Assembly: GCA_018262455.1 (NCBI GenBank)
Contig: JAGSPR010000104.1
Coordinates: forward strand, 1-16,711
Origin: Deltaproteobacteria bacterium
Lineage (GTDB): Bacteria; Myxococcota; Polyangia; Haliangiales; Haliangiaceae
Direction of reading: 5' to 3'
Length of the DNA: 16,711 bases
Part shown: piece after piece, positions 1 to 6,792 of the stretch
How positions within the stretch are numbered: the stretch's first letter is position 1
Layout: every line of letters starts with the position of its first letter
Translations under genes and position numbers: made by a program
Notes under the pieces: generated by a model
The model's database searches: none
Told to the model about the DNA's origin: nothing
What the model saw: the letters and a program-made list of their open reading frames with translations, nothing else

Positions 1-337
1 CTACCGCGAGCTGTTCGCCGCGGCGCAGCTCCCCGCCGAGCTCCGCCTGCCCGGCCACGTCGCGCATCACGTCTATCACCAGTTCGTGATCCGCGCGCCG
101 CTCCGCGATGCCCTGCGCGATCACCTCCGGGCAGCCGGCGTCGACACCGAGGTCTACTACCCGACGCCGCTGCACCTGCAGCCATGCTTCGGGCCGCTCG
201 GCTATCGCGCTGGCTCACTCCCGCACGCGGAGCGCGCCTGCGAGGAGGTCCTCGCGCTGCCGATCCATCCGGCGCTGTCCCCGGACGCTCGCGCCTACGT
301 CGTCGACGAGATCGCCGCGTTCTACCGGGCGCGCTGA
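1..337 (+). CDS. DegT/DnrJ/EryC1/StrS-family sugar aminotransferase, C-terminal fragment
   Basis: This is the last 111 residues of a PLP-dependent nucleotide-sugar aminotransferase; the gene enters from the left edge and is read from base 2 to the TGA at 335-337. The stretch HVYHQFVIR, then a short helix, VYYPTPLHLQPCF, LGY, and ALPIHPALS near the end are the usual C-terminal landmarks of the DegT/StrS family. The PLP-binding lysine lies outside the window. Family members transfer an amino group from glutamate to a keto-sugar nucleotide in the cytoplasm. The C-terminal pattern resembles WbpE/WlbC-type enzymes, which aminate UDP-3-keto-GlcNAcA. The Gfo/Idh/MocA dehydrogenase at 2828 would be a matching partner, but that pairing is an inference. 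Its last 16 bases overlap the end of the convergent epimerase gene. Confidence 0.9.
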   Translation, partial: YRELFAAAQLPAELRLPGHVAHHVYHQFVIRAPLRDALRDHLRAAGVDTEVYYPTPLHLQPCFGPLGYRAGSLPHAERACEEVLALPIHPALSPDARAYVVDEIAAFYRAR

Positions 338-1284
338 GCCCACTCCCACTGCCGCGCGACACCCTCCTCGACGCGCGTCGTGGGCTCGTAGCCGAGCAGC
401 GCTCGCGCACGATCGATGTTCGCGTACGTGATCGGCACGTCGCCGGGCTGGTTCGGCTGACGATCGATCACCGCCGGCTTCCCGACGACGCGCTCGACCG
501 TCGCGACCAGCTCCGCGAGCGAGATCGTCCGCGTTCCGCCGAGGTTGATCAGCTCGTAGCGCTTCGGCTCGATCCGCTCGATCGCCGCGACGACGCCGGT
601 GACGATGTCGTCGATGAACGTGTAGTCGCGGCGCGACGAGCCGTCGCCGAACACCACGATCGGGCGGCCCTTGGAGATCGCATCGAGGAACTTCGAGATC
701 GCCATGTCGGTGCGCTGGCGCGGCCCGTAGACCGTGAAGAACCGCAGCGCGAACACGCCGAGGTCGTAGAGGTCCCGGTACGCGGACAGCTGCAGCTCGT
801 TCATCCGCTTGGTCGCGGCGTAGGGCGACGCCGGGGTCAGACATGGGTCGTCCTCGCGGAACGCCGCGACGTCGCTACCGGGCTTCGCGCCGTAGACCGA
901 GCTCGACGACGCGAACACGAGGCGCTGGAGCCCGAGCTCCCGCATCCGCTCGACGATCACCCCGGTCCCGAGGATGTTCGTCCGCAGGTAGCGCAGCGGC
1001 TCCGCGAGCGACGGCCGGACGCCGGCGAGGGCGGCGAGGTGACAGACGACATCGACGTCGGCCGTGATCGCCTGCGCGATGGCGGCCGGATCACAGATGT
1101 CGGCCTCGATCAGCCGGAACCGCGGGAGCCCGGCGAGGTCGGCGGCGTTGCGCCGCTTGATCTCCGACGCGTAGAGGTAGCCGTCGAAGCTGTCGATCCC
1201 GGTGACCTGGTGGCCCTGGGCGCTCAGCCGCTCGACCGTGTGGGAGCCGATGAAGCCCGCGGCCCCCGTGACGACGACGTGCAT
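322..1284 (-). CDS. NAD-dependent nucleotide-sugar epimerase/dehydratase (UDP-glucuronate 4-epimerase-like)
   Basis: This is a 320-residue extended short-chain dehydrogenase. The N-terminus has the Rossmann motif GAAGFIG (residues 7-13). The catalytic SSSSVYG segment lies at about 126-132 and YAATK gives the Tyr155/Lys159 pair. LRFFTVYGPRQRTDMA and the later FGDGSSRRDYTFIDDI are typical of UDP-sugar 4-epimerases, and the TVYGP..R.DMA pattern is closest to UDP-glucuronate 4-epimerases. The ATG at 1284 is preferred over an ATG 27 bases upstream because it places the Rossmann strand directly at the N-terminus, as is usual. It would act in the cytoplasm on a UDP-sugar precursor for the polysaccharide made by this locus. 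It is on the strand opposite to its neighbours and its 3' end overlaps the aminotransferase by 16 bases. Exact substrate is not determined: UDP-Glc, UDP-GlcNAc or UDP-GlcA epimerase are all possible. Confidence 0.88.
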   Translation of the reverse strand: MHVVVTGAAGFIGSHTVERLSAQGHQVTGIDSFDGYLYASEIKRRNAADLAGLPRFRLIEADICDPAAIAQAITADVDVVCHLAALAGVRPSLAEPLRYLRTNILGTGVIVERMRELGLQRLVFASSSSVYGAKPGSDVAAFREDDPCLTPASPYAATKRMNELQLSAYRDLYDLGVFALRFFTVYGPRQRTDMAISKFLDAISKGRPIVVFGDGSSRRDYTFIDDIVTGVVAAIERIEPKRYELINLGGTRTISLAELVATVERVVGKPAVIDRQPNQPGDVPITYANIDRARALLGYEPTTRVEEGVARQWEWAQRAR

Positions 1285-1373
1285 GGCCGCGACTCTACAT
1301 CCGAATGCCATTCAAGCTGGCGACCTGGCCGACTCCGGCCCCCCTCACGGAAACCTCGCGGACGCGTTTCCCG

Positions 1374-1403
1374 TGAACGCCCCAGCAATCCCGGAGACTA
1401 ACC
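1374..1403 (+). promoter_or_regulatory. promoter-like element, copy 1 (TGAAC-N18-ACTAACC)
   Basis: TGAAC at 1374-1378 and ACTAACC at 1397-1403 are separated by 18 bases. Related pairs occur upstream of the gene at 3926 and, inverted, upstream of the gene at 6643. Here and at 3898 the second half is preceded by the same CGGAG, giving an identical 10-mer CGGAGACTAA. The spacing fits -35/-10 boxes, and a transcript would start near 1409, about 90 bases before the beta-barrel gene. This rests on pattern matching within this window only. Confidence 0.4.
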
Positions 1404-1455
1404 TCGGTCTGGATGTAGTCCCGAGGATTCAGCCGCAGTTAGCACGTATCAACGT

Positions 1456-1484
1456 TTGACGTCCCACCATTGGATCTCTACCAT
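1456..1484 (+). promoter_or_regulatory. alternative sigma-70-like promoter before the beta-barrel gene
   Basis: TTGACG (1456-1461) and TACCAT (1479-1484) are separated by 17 bases, matching a vegetative promoter at 5/6 and 4/6 positions. Transcription would begin near 1491, leaving under ten bases before the ATG at 1500 and no room for a ribosome binding site. It competes with the element at 1374-1403 as the real promoter, and it may be chance. Confidence 0.25.
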
Positions 1485-1499
1485 GCCCCTACTTTTCCG

Positions 1500-2831
1500 A
1501 TGACGCGCCTGGCTTTGGTATGTGGTCTCCTGGTTGTCGCGGCTAGCCCTGCGTCCGCGGATGATGGGCAGTCTGCGTCGCCGGACGAGATCTCGGGACT
1601 GTCGAGTACGTCCTCGTCGATCGGTCCGGCGAGCGGGCTCGCTCCGATCTCGATCGTCGAGGGTCCCGGCATCAAGGTCGGCGAAGGAACGGTACTCCAT
1701 CCGATCATCGGGCTGGAGACGGGCTTTGTCTCCAACGCGTTCTACGAGGATACGAATCCCCGCGCGACCGGCATCCTGCGGCTCGTCGCCCAGGTGGCGA
1801 CCGCCTCGCTCTCGCCCGACCGCCTCGCGACGCCGGCGAGCGACGCGGAGATCGCCGAGAACACGGGCTCCCTGCAGTATCGCGCGTCGCTGCGCCTGTC
1901 CTACGACTTCTACCTCTCGGGCAACGACTCGCTCCAGGAGCAGGGCGGGCTCGGGGTCGGCGCGCTGTTTCGTGGGACGATCCGCCCCCAGTCGACGTGG
2001 TCGTTCCGCTACCTCGAGAACTTCGAGCGCGTGATCCGCGCGACCAACTTCGAGTCGCCGTCGCGCACCAACCGCGACATCAACCGCCTCCAGCTCGGTA
2101 TCCAGTTCGCCCCCCAGGGCCGCACGCTCTCCGCCCTCCTCCACTACGAGAACCTCATCGACTTCTTCGAGGACGAGGATCAGCGCTTCGCGAACCGGAT
2201 GCACAACACGGTCGGGTTCACGCTGAACTGGCGGTTCCGCCCCGTGACGGTGTTCTTCGGCGAGGTGACGCAGGGCTTCTTCTCGGGCCTCGGCGCCGCG
2301 AGCACCAAGATCTCGTCGTTTCCGCTCACCGTCGCCACGGGCGTGCAGACGCTGCTCTCGCTCAAGACCAGCATCGTCGGCCGCGTCGGCTACACGAACG
2401 GCTTCTACTCCTCGGGCCCGAACTACTCGGCGGTGCTCGGCGGTCTGCAGTTCGGATACCGCTATTCCGAGACCGGCCGCTTCACGCTCATGTACGAGTA
2501 CCTCCACCAGGACTCGATCAATGCGAACTTCTATCGCGATCACGCGATCAAGGCGCAGCTCGAGCAGCAGTTCGCGCCGTTCCTGCTCACCGTCGAGCCC
2601 GAATTTCGGATCCGCCAGTACCAGGGCGTCTCGATGGTCATCCCCGGTCCCGATATTCGCGATGACGTGATCCTCGCGGTGACCGCCGGGCTTCGCTACA
2701 ACTTCCGCAAGTCGCTCGCCGCGATCGCCGAGTATCGGCTCAGCTCCGTGCAGACCGACTACATGTCCGCGGGCGACGACCCGTCGTACGTGCGCCACGA
2801 AGCGGTTCTCGGCGTTCGCGCAGCTCTGTGA
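1500..2831 (+). CDS. outer-membrane beta-barrel protein, probable polysaccharide export partner (EpsX/Wzp-like)
   Basis: The product is 443 residues with a Sec signal peptide (MTRLALVCGLLVVAASPASA, cleavage before DD). A disordered Ser-rich stretch follows, then many alternating-polarity strands typical of a transmembrane barrel, such as LQYRASLRLSYDFYL, FGYRYSETGRFTLMYEY and a final HEAVLGVRAAL. The ATG at 1500 is chosen because it begins the signal peptide; an in-frame TTG at 1470 would add ten residues. No clear Shine-Dalgarno is visible before either. Known context: in Myxococcus, EPS loci encode an 18-stranded barrel that works with a short OPX protein to take polymer across the outer membrane. 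A short OPX gene is present here at 6793, so the same role is inferred. The gene overlaps the next by four bases (GTGA), showing translational coupling with the sugar dehydrogenase. The final residue is Leu rather than the usual aromatic. Barrel nature is fairly certain; the export role rests on context. Confidence 0.8.
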   Translation: MTRLALVCGLLVVAASPASADDGQSASPDEISGLSSTSSSIGPASGLAPISIVEGPGIKVGEGTVLHPIIGLETGFVSNAFYEDTNPRATGILRLVAQVATASLSPDRLATPASDAEIAENTGSLQYRASLRLSYDFYLSGNDSLQEQGGLGVGALFRGTIRPQSTWSFRYLENFERVIRATNFESPSRTNRDINRLQLGIQFAPQGRTLSALLHYENLIDFFEDEDQRFANRMHNTVGFTLNWRFRPVTVFFGEVTQGFFSGLGAASTKISSFPLTVATGVQTLLSLKTSIVGRVGYTNGFYSSGPNYSAVLGGLQFGYRYSETGRFTLMYEYLHQDSINANFYRDHAIKAQLEQQFAPFLLTVEPEFRIRQYQGVSMVIPGPDIRDDVILAVTAGLRYNFRKSLAAIAEYRLSSVQTDYMSAGDDPSYVRHEAVLGVRAAL

Positions 2832-3844
2832 CTCTTCGACCGCGGATCGCGGTGATCGGAGCAGGCGCGTGGGGGTTGAATCACGTCCGCGTGATCGCCG
2901 CAGAGCCGCGCTGCGAGCTCGCTGCGGTCGTCGATCCGGATCTCGCGGCGATCGACCGCGTGCGGGCGCTCGCGCCGCAGGCGTCGATCTATCGAGATCC
3001 GGAGCACGCGTTCGCCGATGCGTCGATCGATGCGATCGTGGTCGCGACACCGGCACCCACGCATGCCCCGCTGGCCTGCGGTGCGCTCGCTGCTGGGAAG
3101 CACGTGCTCGTGGAGAAACCGCTAGCGCTATCGCTCGACGAAGCTCGCGAGATCGAGCGCGCCGCCGGCCTCTCGGGGAAGGTCGTGCTCGTCGGCCACT
3201 TGATGCTGTTCCATCCCGCCGTCGTTCGCCTCCGCGAGCTGGTGCGATCTGACGCGCTCGGGCGGCTGCACTATGTCCACTCCACGCGCGCCAACCTCGG
3301 CAGGCTCCGGCGCGACGAGAACGCGCTGTGGAGCTTCGGGCCGCACGAGCTCTCGATGCTGGACTACCTGCTCGAGCTCACGCCGACCACGGTGGCCGCG
3401 CACGGCGCGTGCGTCCTGCAGCCCGGGATCGAGGACGTGGTGTTCCTCACGATGCGGTATCCGGGGGGCGAGCTCGCGCACCTCCATCTGTCGTGGCTGC
3501 ACCCGCGCAAGGAGAGGACCCTCACGCTCGTGTGCTCGCGGAAGATGGTCGAGTTTGACGATGTGGCCCCCGACAAGCTGCGTATCTACGACAAGGGCTA
3601 CGACCGGCCCCCCAACTTCACCAACTTCGCCGAGTACCTGACGCTGCGCGATGGCGACGTCCACATCCCCCAGCTCCCGATGGCGGAGCCGCTGCGGGTC
3701 CAGCTCCAGCACTTCGTCGATTGCATCCTCGGCGAGGCCAGCCCCATTGCCGACCTGGCCAGCGGAATGCGGACGGTCCAGATCCTGGAGGCCGCACAGA
3801 AATCACTGAGATCAAACGGTGTTCCCGTCGATCTCAAGGCTTGA
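2828..3844 (+). CDS. Gfo/Idh/MocA-family NAD(P)-dependent sugar dehydrogenase
   Basis: This is a 338-residue cytoplasmic oxidoreductase of the usual family length. It has an N-terminal dinucleotide fold with GAGAWG at residues 11-16, the family signature EKP at 96-98 (Lys97 being the usual catalytic lysine), and FGPHELSMLDYL at about 170-181 carrying His173 and Asp179 in the active-site helix. The second half is the alpha/beta substrate and oligomerisation domain. The GTG start overlaps the stop of the beta-barrel gene by four bases. Known relatives include WbpB/WlbA, which oxidise UDP-GlcNAcA at C3, and inositol or glucose-fructose dehydrogenases. With a DegT aminotransferase in the same locus, a WbpB/WbpE-type route to a 3-amino-uronic sugar is a reasonable inference. 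The N-acetyltransferase of that route is not in the window. Substrate assignment is tentative. Confidence 0.88.
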   Translation: MTLRPRIAVIGAGAWGLNHVRVIAAEPRCELAAVVDPDLAAIDRVRALAPQASIYRDPEHAFADASIDAIVVATPAPTHAPLACGALAAGKHVLVEKPLALSLDEAREIERAAGLSGKVVLVGHLMLFHPAVVRLRELVRSDALGRLHYVHSTRANLGRLRRDENALWSFGPHELSMLDYLLELTPTTVAAHGACVLQPGIEDVVFLTMRYPGGELAHLHLSWLHPRKERTLTLVCSRKMVEFDDVAPDKLRIYDKGYDRPPNFTNFAEYLTLRDGDVHIPQLPMAEPLRVQLQHFVDCILGEASPIADLASGMRTVQILEAAQKSLRSNGVPVDLKA

Positions 3845-3878
3845 ATCGCCCGGCCCCCTCTGGCACAACAGCCCTCGT

Positions 3879-3909
3879 TGAACGCTGGCCCGCTCGTCGG
3901 AGACTAATC
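3879..3909 (+). promoter_or_regulatory. promoter-like element, copy 2 (TGAAC-N19-ACTAATC)
   Basis: TGAAC at 3879-3883 (TTGAAC with the preceding base) and ACTAATC at 3903-3909 are separated by 19 bases. It shares TGAACGC and CGGAGACTAA exactly with the copy at 1374. A transcript would start near 3915, just before the GGAG ribosome binding site (3917-3920) of the gene beginning at 3926. Its presence suggests that the co-polymerase/kinase gene has its own promoter despite lying only 81 bases after the dehydrogenase. Confidence 0.42.
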
Positions 3910-3925
3910 CAGGTTCGGAGATATT

Positions 3926-6094
3926 GTGACGCCAGCGACGAACCATACCGAGCCCTCGGCGGACGACACCGAAGCAGTGCTCAACTTCGACGCGCGCCGC
4001 TATCTGAAGGCGATCCGTCGGTACCTGTTTCCGCTGCTCGCACTCATAGCGATCGCCATCACCGGCGCCGTCATCTACACGAGCCGCCAGCCGAAGATCT
4101 ACCAGGCGAAGGCCTCCGTTCAGATCGAACCGCGGCTCCCCGATCTCCTCGGTCAGGGTGAGAACGGCATCGTCAGCATCACGACGACCGGCCTCGAGTA
4201 CTACAAGCAGCAGCGCCAGGTCCTCGCGAGCTACACGCTGGTCAAGCAGACGGTGCACGACCACCAGCTCGTGCTCAAGATCCTGACGGAGAGCGAGCGC
4301 GCAGAGCTCCGCCCCGACGCCCAGTTCGAGCTCGCGATCAAACGGCTGCAGTCGGCACTGCAGGTCCGGTACCCCGAGCAGGACCGGATCATGTACGTGA
4401 TCGTCCGCAGCGACGATCCTGCGCTCGCCGCCGAGATCGCCAACGACCACGTGTCGACCTACGTCGCGTATGCCAAGGGGCTACTCAGCGTCGACACGCA
4501 GCAAGCATCGAAGGCCCTGACCGGCGAGTTCGATCAGGCCGCGATGAAGCTGCAGGAGTCCGAGGCCAAGCTCTATCAGTTCCAGAAGGACAACGAGCTC
4601 CTCGCGGTGTCCCTCGAGGATCGCCAGAGCCTGGTGTCGTCCAACATCACCTCGTACACGACGCGCCTCAACGAGGCCCGCAGCCGCCGGATCGAGATCG
4701 GCTCCAAGCTCGACCGCATGAAGAAGGCGTCGGAGCGCGAGGTGCTCGACTCGCCCATCCTGATGATGGGTGACAGCGCGTCGTTCGACGTGCTGCGCGC
4801 GCAGTACTACACGGAGCGCAACCAGTTCCTCCAGCTCGAGAAGGAAGTGGGCCCGAAGAACCCCGAGTACCAGAAGCAGAAGGCCAAGGTCGAGGATCTC
4901 TACTCCGCGCTGCAGTCCGAAGCCCGCCGCATCGTCGGTGGCGTGCAGGAGAACTTCGAAGCCGCGATGACGACGGAGCGCGCGATGGCCGGCGAGGTCG
5001 AGCGCTACAAGAAGGAAGCATTCGAGCTCGGGCCCAAGATCGTCGCCTACAACGAGCTGTCGCGCACCAAGCGCAACTGGGAAGACAAGTACAACATCCT
5101 GCGGTCGCGGCTCTCGACGAGCGAGATGACCGGGCGGATGAATACGGAGATCAACACCACACACGTGAAGCCGCTGGATCCCGCGCTGGCGCCGACGAAC
5201 CCGGTGTCCCCGAGCCTGCGTGCGAATGTTGCGGTCGCGACCAGCCTCGCGCTCCTGTTCGGGCTTGGCTTGATCTTCCTGAGCGTGTTCCTCGATCGCA
5301 CCGTGAAGACCACGACCGATGCGCAACAGGCGGCCGGCGTCCCAGTCCTCGGCTTCATCCCGATGCTCGGCGCGATCAGCGGCGACGACAAGACGCGTGA
5401 CCTCTACGTCCACCAGCACCCGAAGTCGCTGGTCGCCGAGAGTTGCCGCGCGTTGCGAACAAACATCCTGTTCTCGGCGGCCGATCGAAGCCTGAAGACG
5501 CTGATCGTCTCGAGCGCGAATCAGCGCGAGGGCAAGACCACGAGCGTCATCTACCTCGGCACGACGATGGCCCAGGGCGGGCAACGCGTGCTGCTGATCG
5601 ATACCGACATGCGCCGCCCTCGCCTGCACGCGTCCACGGGGGTCTCGCGCCAGTTCGGTCTGTCGAACCTGATCCTCGGCGACAAGTCGTACGACGACGT
5701 GATCAAGACCACCGAAATCCCGAACCTGTTCGTGCTGCCGTGTGGGCCGCTCCCGCCGAACCCGGCCGAGCTGCTGATGACGAAGCGGTTTCAGGCCGTC
5801 CTCGCGGAGCTCGCGACCCGGTTCGATCGCGTGATCCTCGACTCGCCTCCGGTCCAGGCCGTGACCGATGCGGTGGTGCTGTCGAAGCTCGTCGACGGCG
5901 TGATCCTCGTTGTCCGCGCCGACAAGACGCAGCGCGACGACATCCGGCGCTCGGCCAAGCAGATCCACGACGTCGGTGGATGGATCTTCGGCGTGATCGT
6001 CAACGAAGTGAACGTCAACGACCGCTCGTACTACAGCTACGGTTACGGCTATGGCTACGGCGCGAATGAGACGCCGGCCACCGACGACGCGTAA
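3926..6094 (+). CDS. wzc: Wzc-type polysaccharide co-polymerase with bacterial tyrosine autokinase domain
   Basis: This 722-residue inner-membrane protein controls chain length in Wzx/Wzy-type EPS synthesis. Residues 24-70 are the Wzz N-terminus with a first membrane helix at about 33-52. A long charged helical, coiled-coil periplasmic region follows, then a Pro-rich stretch before the second helix at about 434-455. The cytoplasmic BY-kinase domain has a Walker A motif ending REGKTT (Lys537), Walker A' VLLIDTDMRRP (Asp559, Asp561) and Walker B VILDSPP (Asp639). Six tyrosines near the C-terminus (residues 702-711) form the autophosphorylation cluster. The GTG start is supported by GGAG five bases upstream. 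The Walker A motif has Gln-Arg where many relatives have Pro-Gly or Pro-Arg. Fused co-polymerase and kinase are the usual proteobacterial arrangement. A cognate tyrosine phosphatase is not visible here. Confidence 0.95.
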   Translation: MTPATNHTEPSADDTEAVLNFDARRYLKAIRRYLFPLLALIAIAITGAVIYTSRQPKIYQAKASVQIEPRLPDLLGQGENGIVSITTTGLEYYKQQRQVLASYTLVKQTVHDHQLVLKILTESERAELRPDAQFELAIKRLQSALQVRYPEQDRIMYVIVRSDDPALAAEIANDHVSTYVAYAKGLLSVDTQQASKALTGEFDQAAMKLQESEAKLYQFQKDNELLAVSLEDRQSLVSSNITSYTTRLNEARSRRIEIGSKLDRMKKASEREVLDSPILMMGDSASFDVLRAQYYTERNQFLQLEKEVGPKNPEYQKQKAKVEDLYSALQSEARRIVGGVQENFEAAMTTERAMAGEVERYKKEAFELGPKIVAYNELSRTKRNWEDKYNILRSRLSTSEMTGRMNTEINTTHVKPLDPALAPTNPVSPSLRANVAVATSLALLFGLGLIFLSVFLDRTVKTTTDAQQAAGVPVLGFIPMLGAISGDDKTRDLYVHQHPKSLVAESCRALRTNILFSAADRSLKTLIVSSANQREGKTTSVIYLGTTMAQGGQRVLLIDTDMRRPRLHASTGVSRQFGLSNLILGDKSYDDVIKTTEIPNLFVLPCGPLPPNPAELLMTKRFQAVLAELATRFDRVILDSPPVQAVTDAVVLSKLVDGVILVVRADKTQRDDIRRSAKQIHDVGGWIFGVIVNEVNVNDRSYYSYGYGYGYGANETPATDDA

Positions 6095-6100
6095 CGCGTC
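6086..6100. terminator. weak hairpin between convergent genes
   Basis: GACGC and GCGTC flank a five-base loop that contains the stop codon of the co-polymerase gene, and the whole 15-mer is an odd palindrome. It lies between two convergent genes only 12 bases apart, where a bidirectional terminator would fit. The stem is short and no T-tract follows on either strand, so it may be meaningless. Confidence 0.2.
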
Positions 6101-6106
6101 AGCGCG

Positions 6107-6643
6107 TCACTCGTACGGAGACGCGTAGCCCGGCGGCTCGACGAGGATCCCGCCTTCGTCATCGAACGGAAGACCGGTCGTCGGATCGTCAGGGATCTCG
6201 GGAGCGATCACATCGGTCGCCGACTCGGCTCCGAGCTCGGTCTTGCCAGCACACGCGTCGGCTTCTTCGCGGATCTTGTGGGTGTTGGTCGCGGCGATCG
6301 AGAGCTGGTCATACTTCTCGAACACCGCCGCCGACTCGACCGCACCGAGGAACTCCGAGTACTTCGCGTCGAAGATGTTCGACTCGGCCTTGAGCTTCAC
6401 GAACTTGTCGTTGACGCACGACAGCTTGATGACGTCCTTCTCCTTGCGCGCGCTCGACTGGAGATGCTGCACGTGCTGCGTATCCACTCGAACTTGCGCA
6501 ACGAACTCGACGCCGCTCTGCTTCATGTCCTCGCTCGAGCGCTGCTTCTTCGGCGGGGCACCGGCAGGAGCCGGCTGCGCGTAGAGCTGGCCTGCGATCA
6601 GCATCGCGGAGACCAACAATGCGCTTTTTTCTAAGCGTTTCAT
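6107..6643 (-). CDS. secreted helical protein of unknown function within the EPS locus
   Basis: The product is 178 residues with a Sec signal peptide (MKRLEKSALLVSAMLIAGQLYA, cleavage before QP). The ATG at 6643 is preceded by AGGA five bases upstream, which supports the start. After a short Pro/Ala linker, residues 38-135 are predicted by eye to be mostly helical, with a charged core ARKEKDVIKLSCVNDKF at about 65-81. The only two cysteines, Cys76 and Cys131, lie in this domain and could form a disulfide in the periplasm. The last 35 residues are acidic and Pro/Gly-rich. I recognise no family with a known function. It lies between the kinase gene (convergent) and the OPX gene (divergent), and its upstream region carries an inverted copy of the promoter-like element seen before two export genes. 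An accessory role in EPS export is an inference from location only. Confidence 0.82.
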   Translation of the reverse strand: MKRLEKSALLVSAMLIAGQLYAQPAPAGAPPKKQRSSEDMKQSGVEFVAQVRVDTQHVQHLQSSARKEKDVIKLSCVNDKFVKLKAESNIFDAKYSEFLGAVESAAVFEKYDQLSIAATNTHKIREEADACAGKTELGAESATDVIAPEIPDDPTTGLPFDDEGGILVEPPGYASPYE

Positions 6644-6700
6644 GGGGTTCCTGCCTCGGGTCCTACACTAGCCCGATTCGCACAAGTGAGTCAACCGAGC

Positions 6701-6731
6701 GGTTAGTTGCCTGTCCGAGAGCGCGTGTTCA
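6701..6731 (-). promoter_or_regulatory. promoter-like element, copy 3 (TGAAC-N19-ACTAACC, minus strand)
   Basis: On the minus strand TGAAC (6731-6727) is followed after 19 bases by ACTAACC (6707-6701). This places a start near 6694 and a leader of about 50 bases before the ATG at 6643, a conventional layout. The match in both halves and in spacing to the copies at 1374 and 3879 is the main evidence. Confidence 0.42.
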
Positions 6732-6754
6732 TGGGATGTCTGGGCATTACGCCT

Positions 6755-6785
6755 TGAACGATGACCGGTGCGCCGGTATCCAATC
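6755..6785 (+). promoter_or_regulatory. degenerate copy of the promoter-like element before the OPX gene
   Basis: TGAAC (6755-6759, TTGAAC with the preceding base) is followed after 19 bases by TCCAATC (6779-6785), which matches ACTAATC at five of seven positions. The spacing equals that of copies 2 and 3. A start near 6791 would make the ATG at 6793 nearly leaderless, so this copy is doubtful. Confidence 0.22.
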
Positions 6786-6792
6786 GCCTCGG

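Noticed and set aside
184..1401. A 405-codon plus-strand open frame across the epimerase gene
   Set aside because: Its translation is Arg/Asp-rich low-complexity sequence with no motif, and it lies antisense to a well-supported epimerase. Long open antisense frames are expected at this GC content.
1470..1499. TTG as an upstream start for the beta-barrel gene
   Set aside because: It would add ten polar residues before a complete signal peptide and has no ribosome binding site; the ATG at 1500 is simpler, though it also lacks a clear site.
1449..3056. A 535-codon minus-strand open frame opposite the beta-barrel gene
   Set aside because: The translated protein is Arg/Glu-rich without domains, whereas the plus strand has a signal peptide, barrel strands and a coupled neighbour.
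3861..3876. TGGCAC upstream of the kinase gene, matching a sigma-54 -24 box
   Set aside because: The required GC at the -12 position is missing at N10 spacing, so this is only half a promoter.
4481..5968. A 495-codon minus-strand open frame opposite the kinase gene
   Set aside because: Shadow of the Wzc coding frame; no motif or plausible start context.
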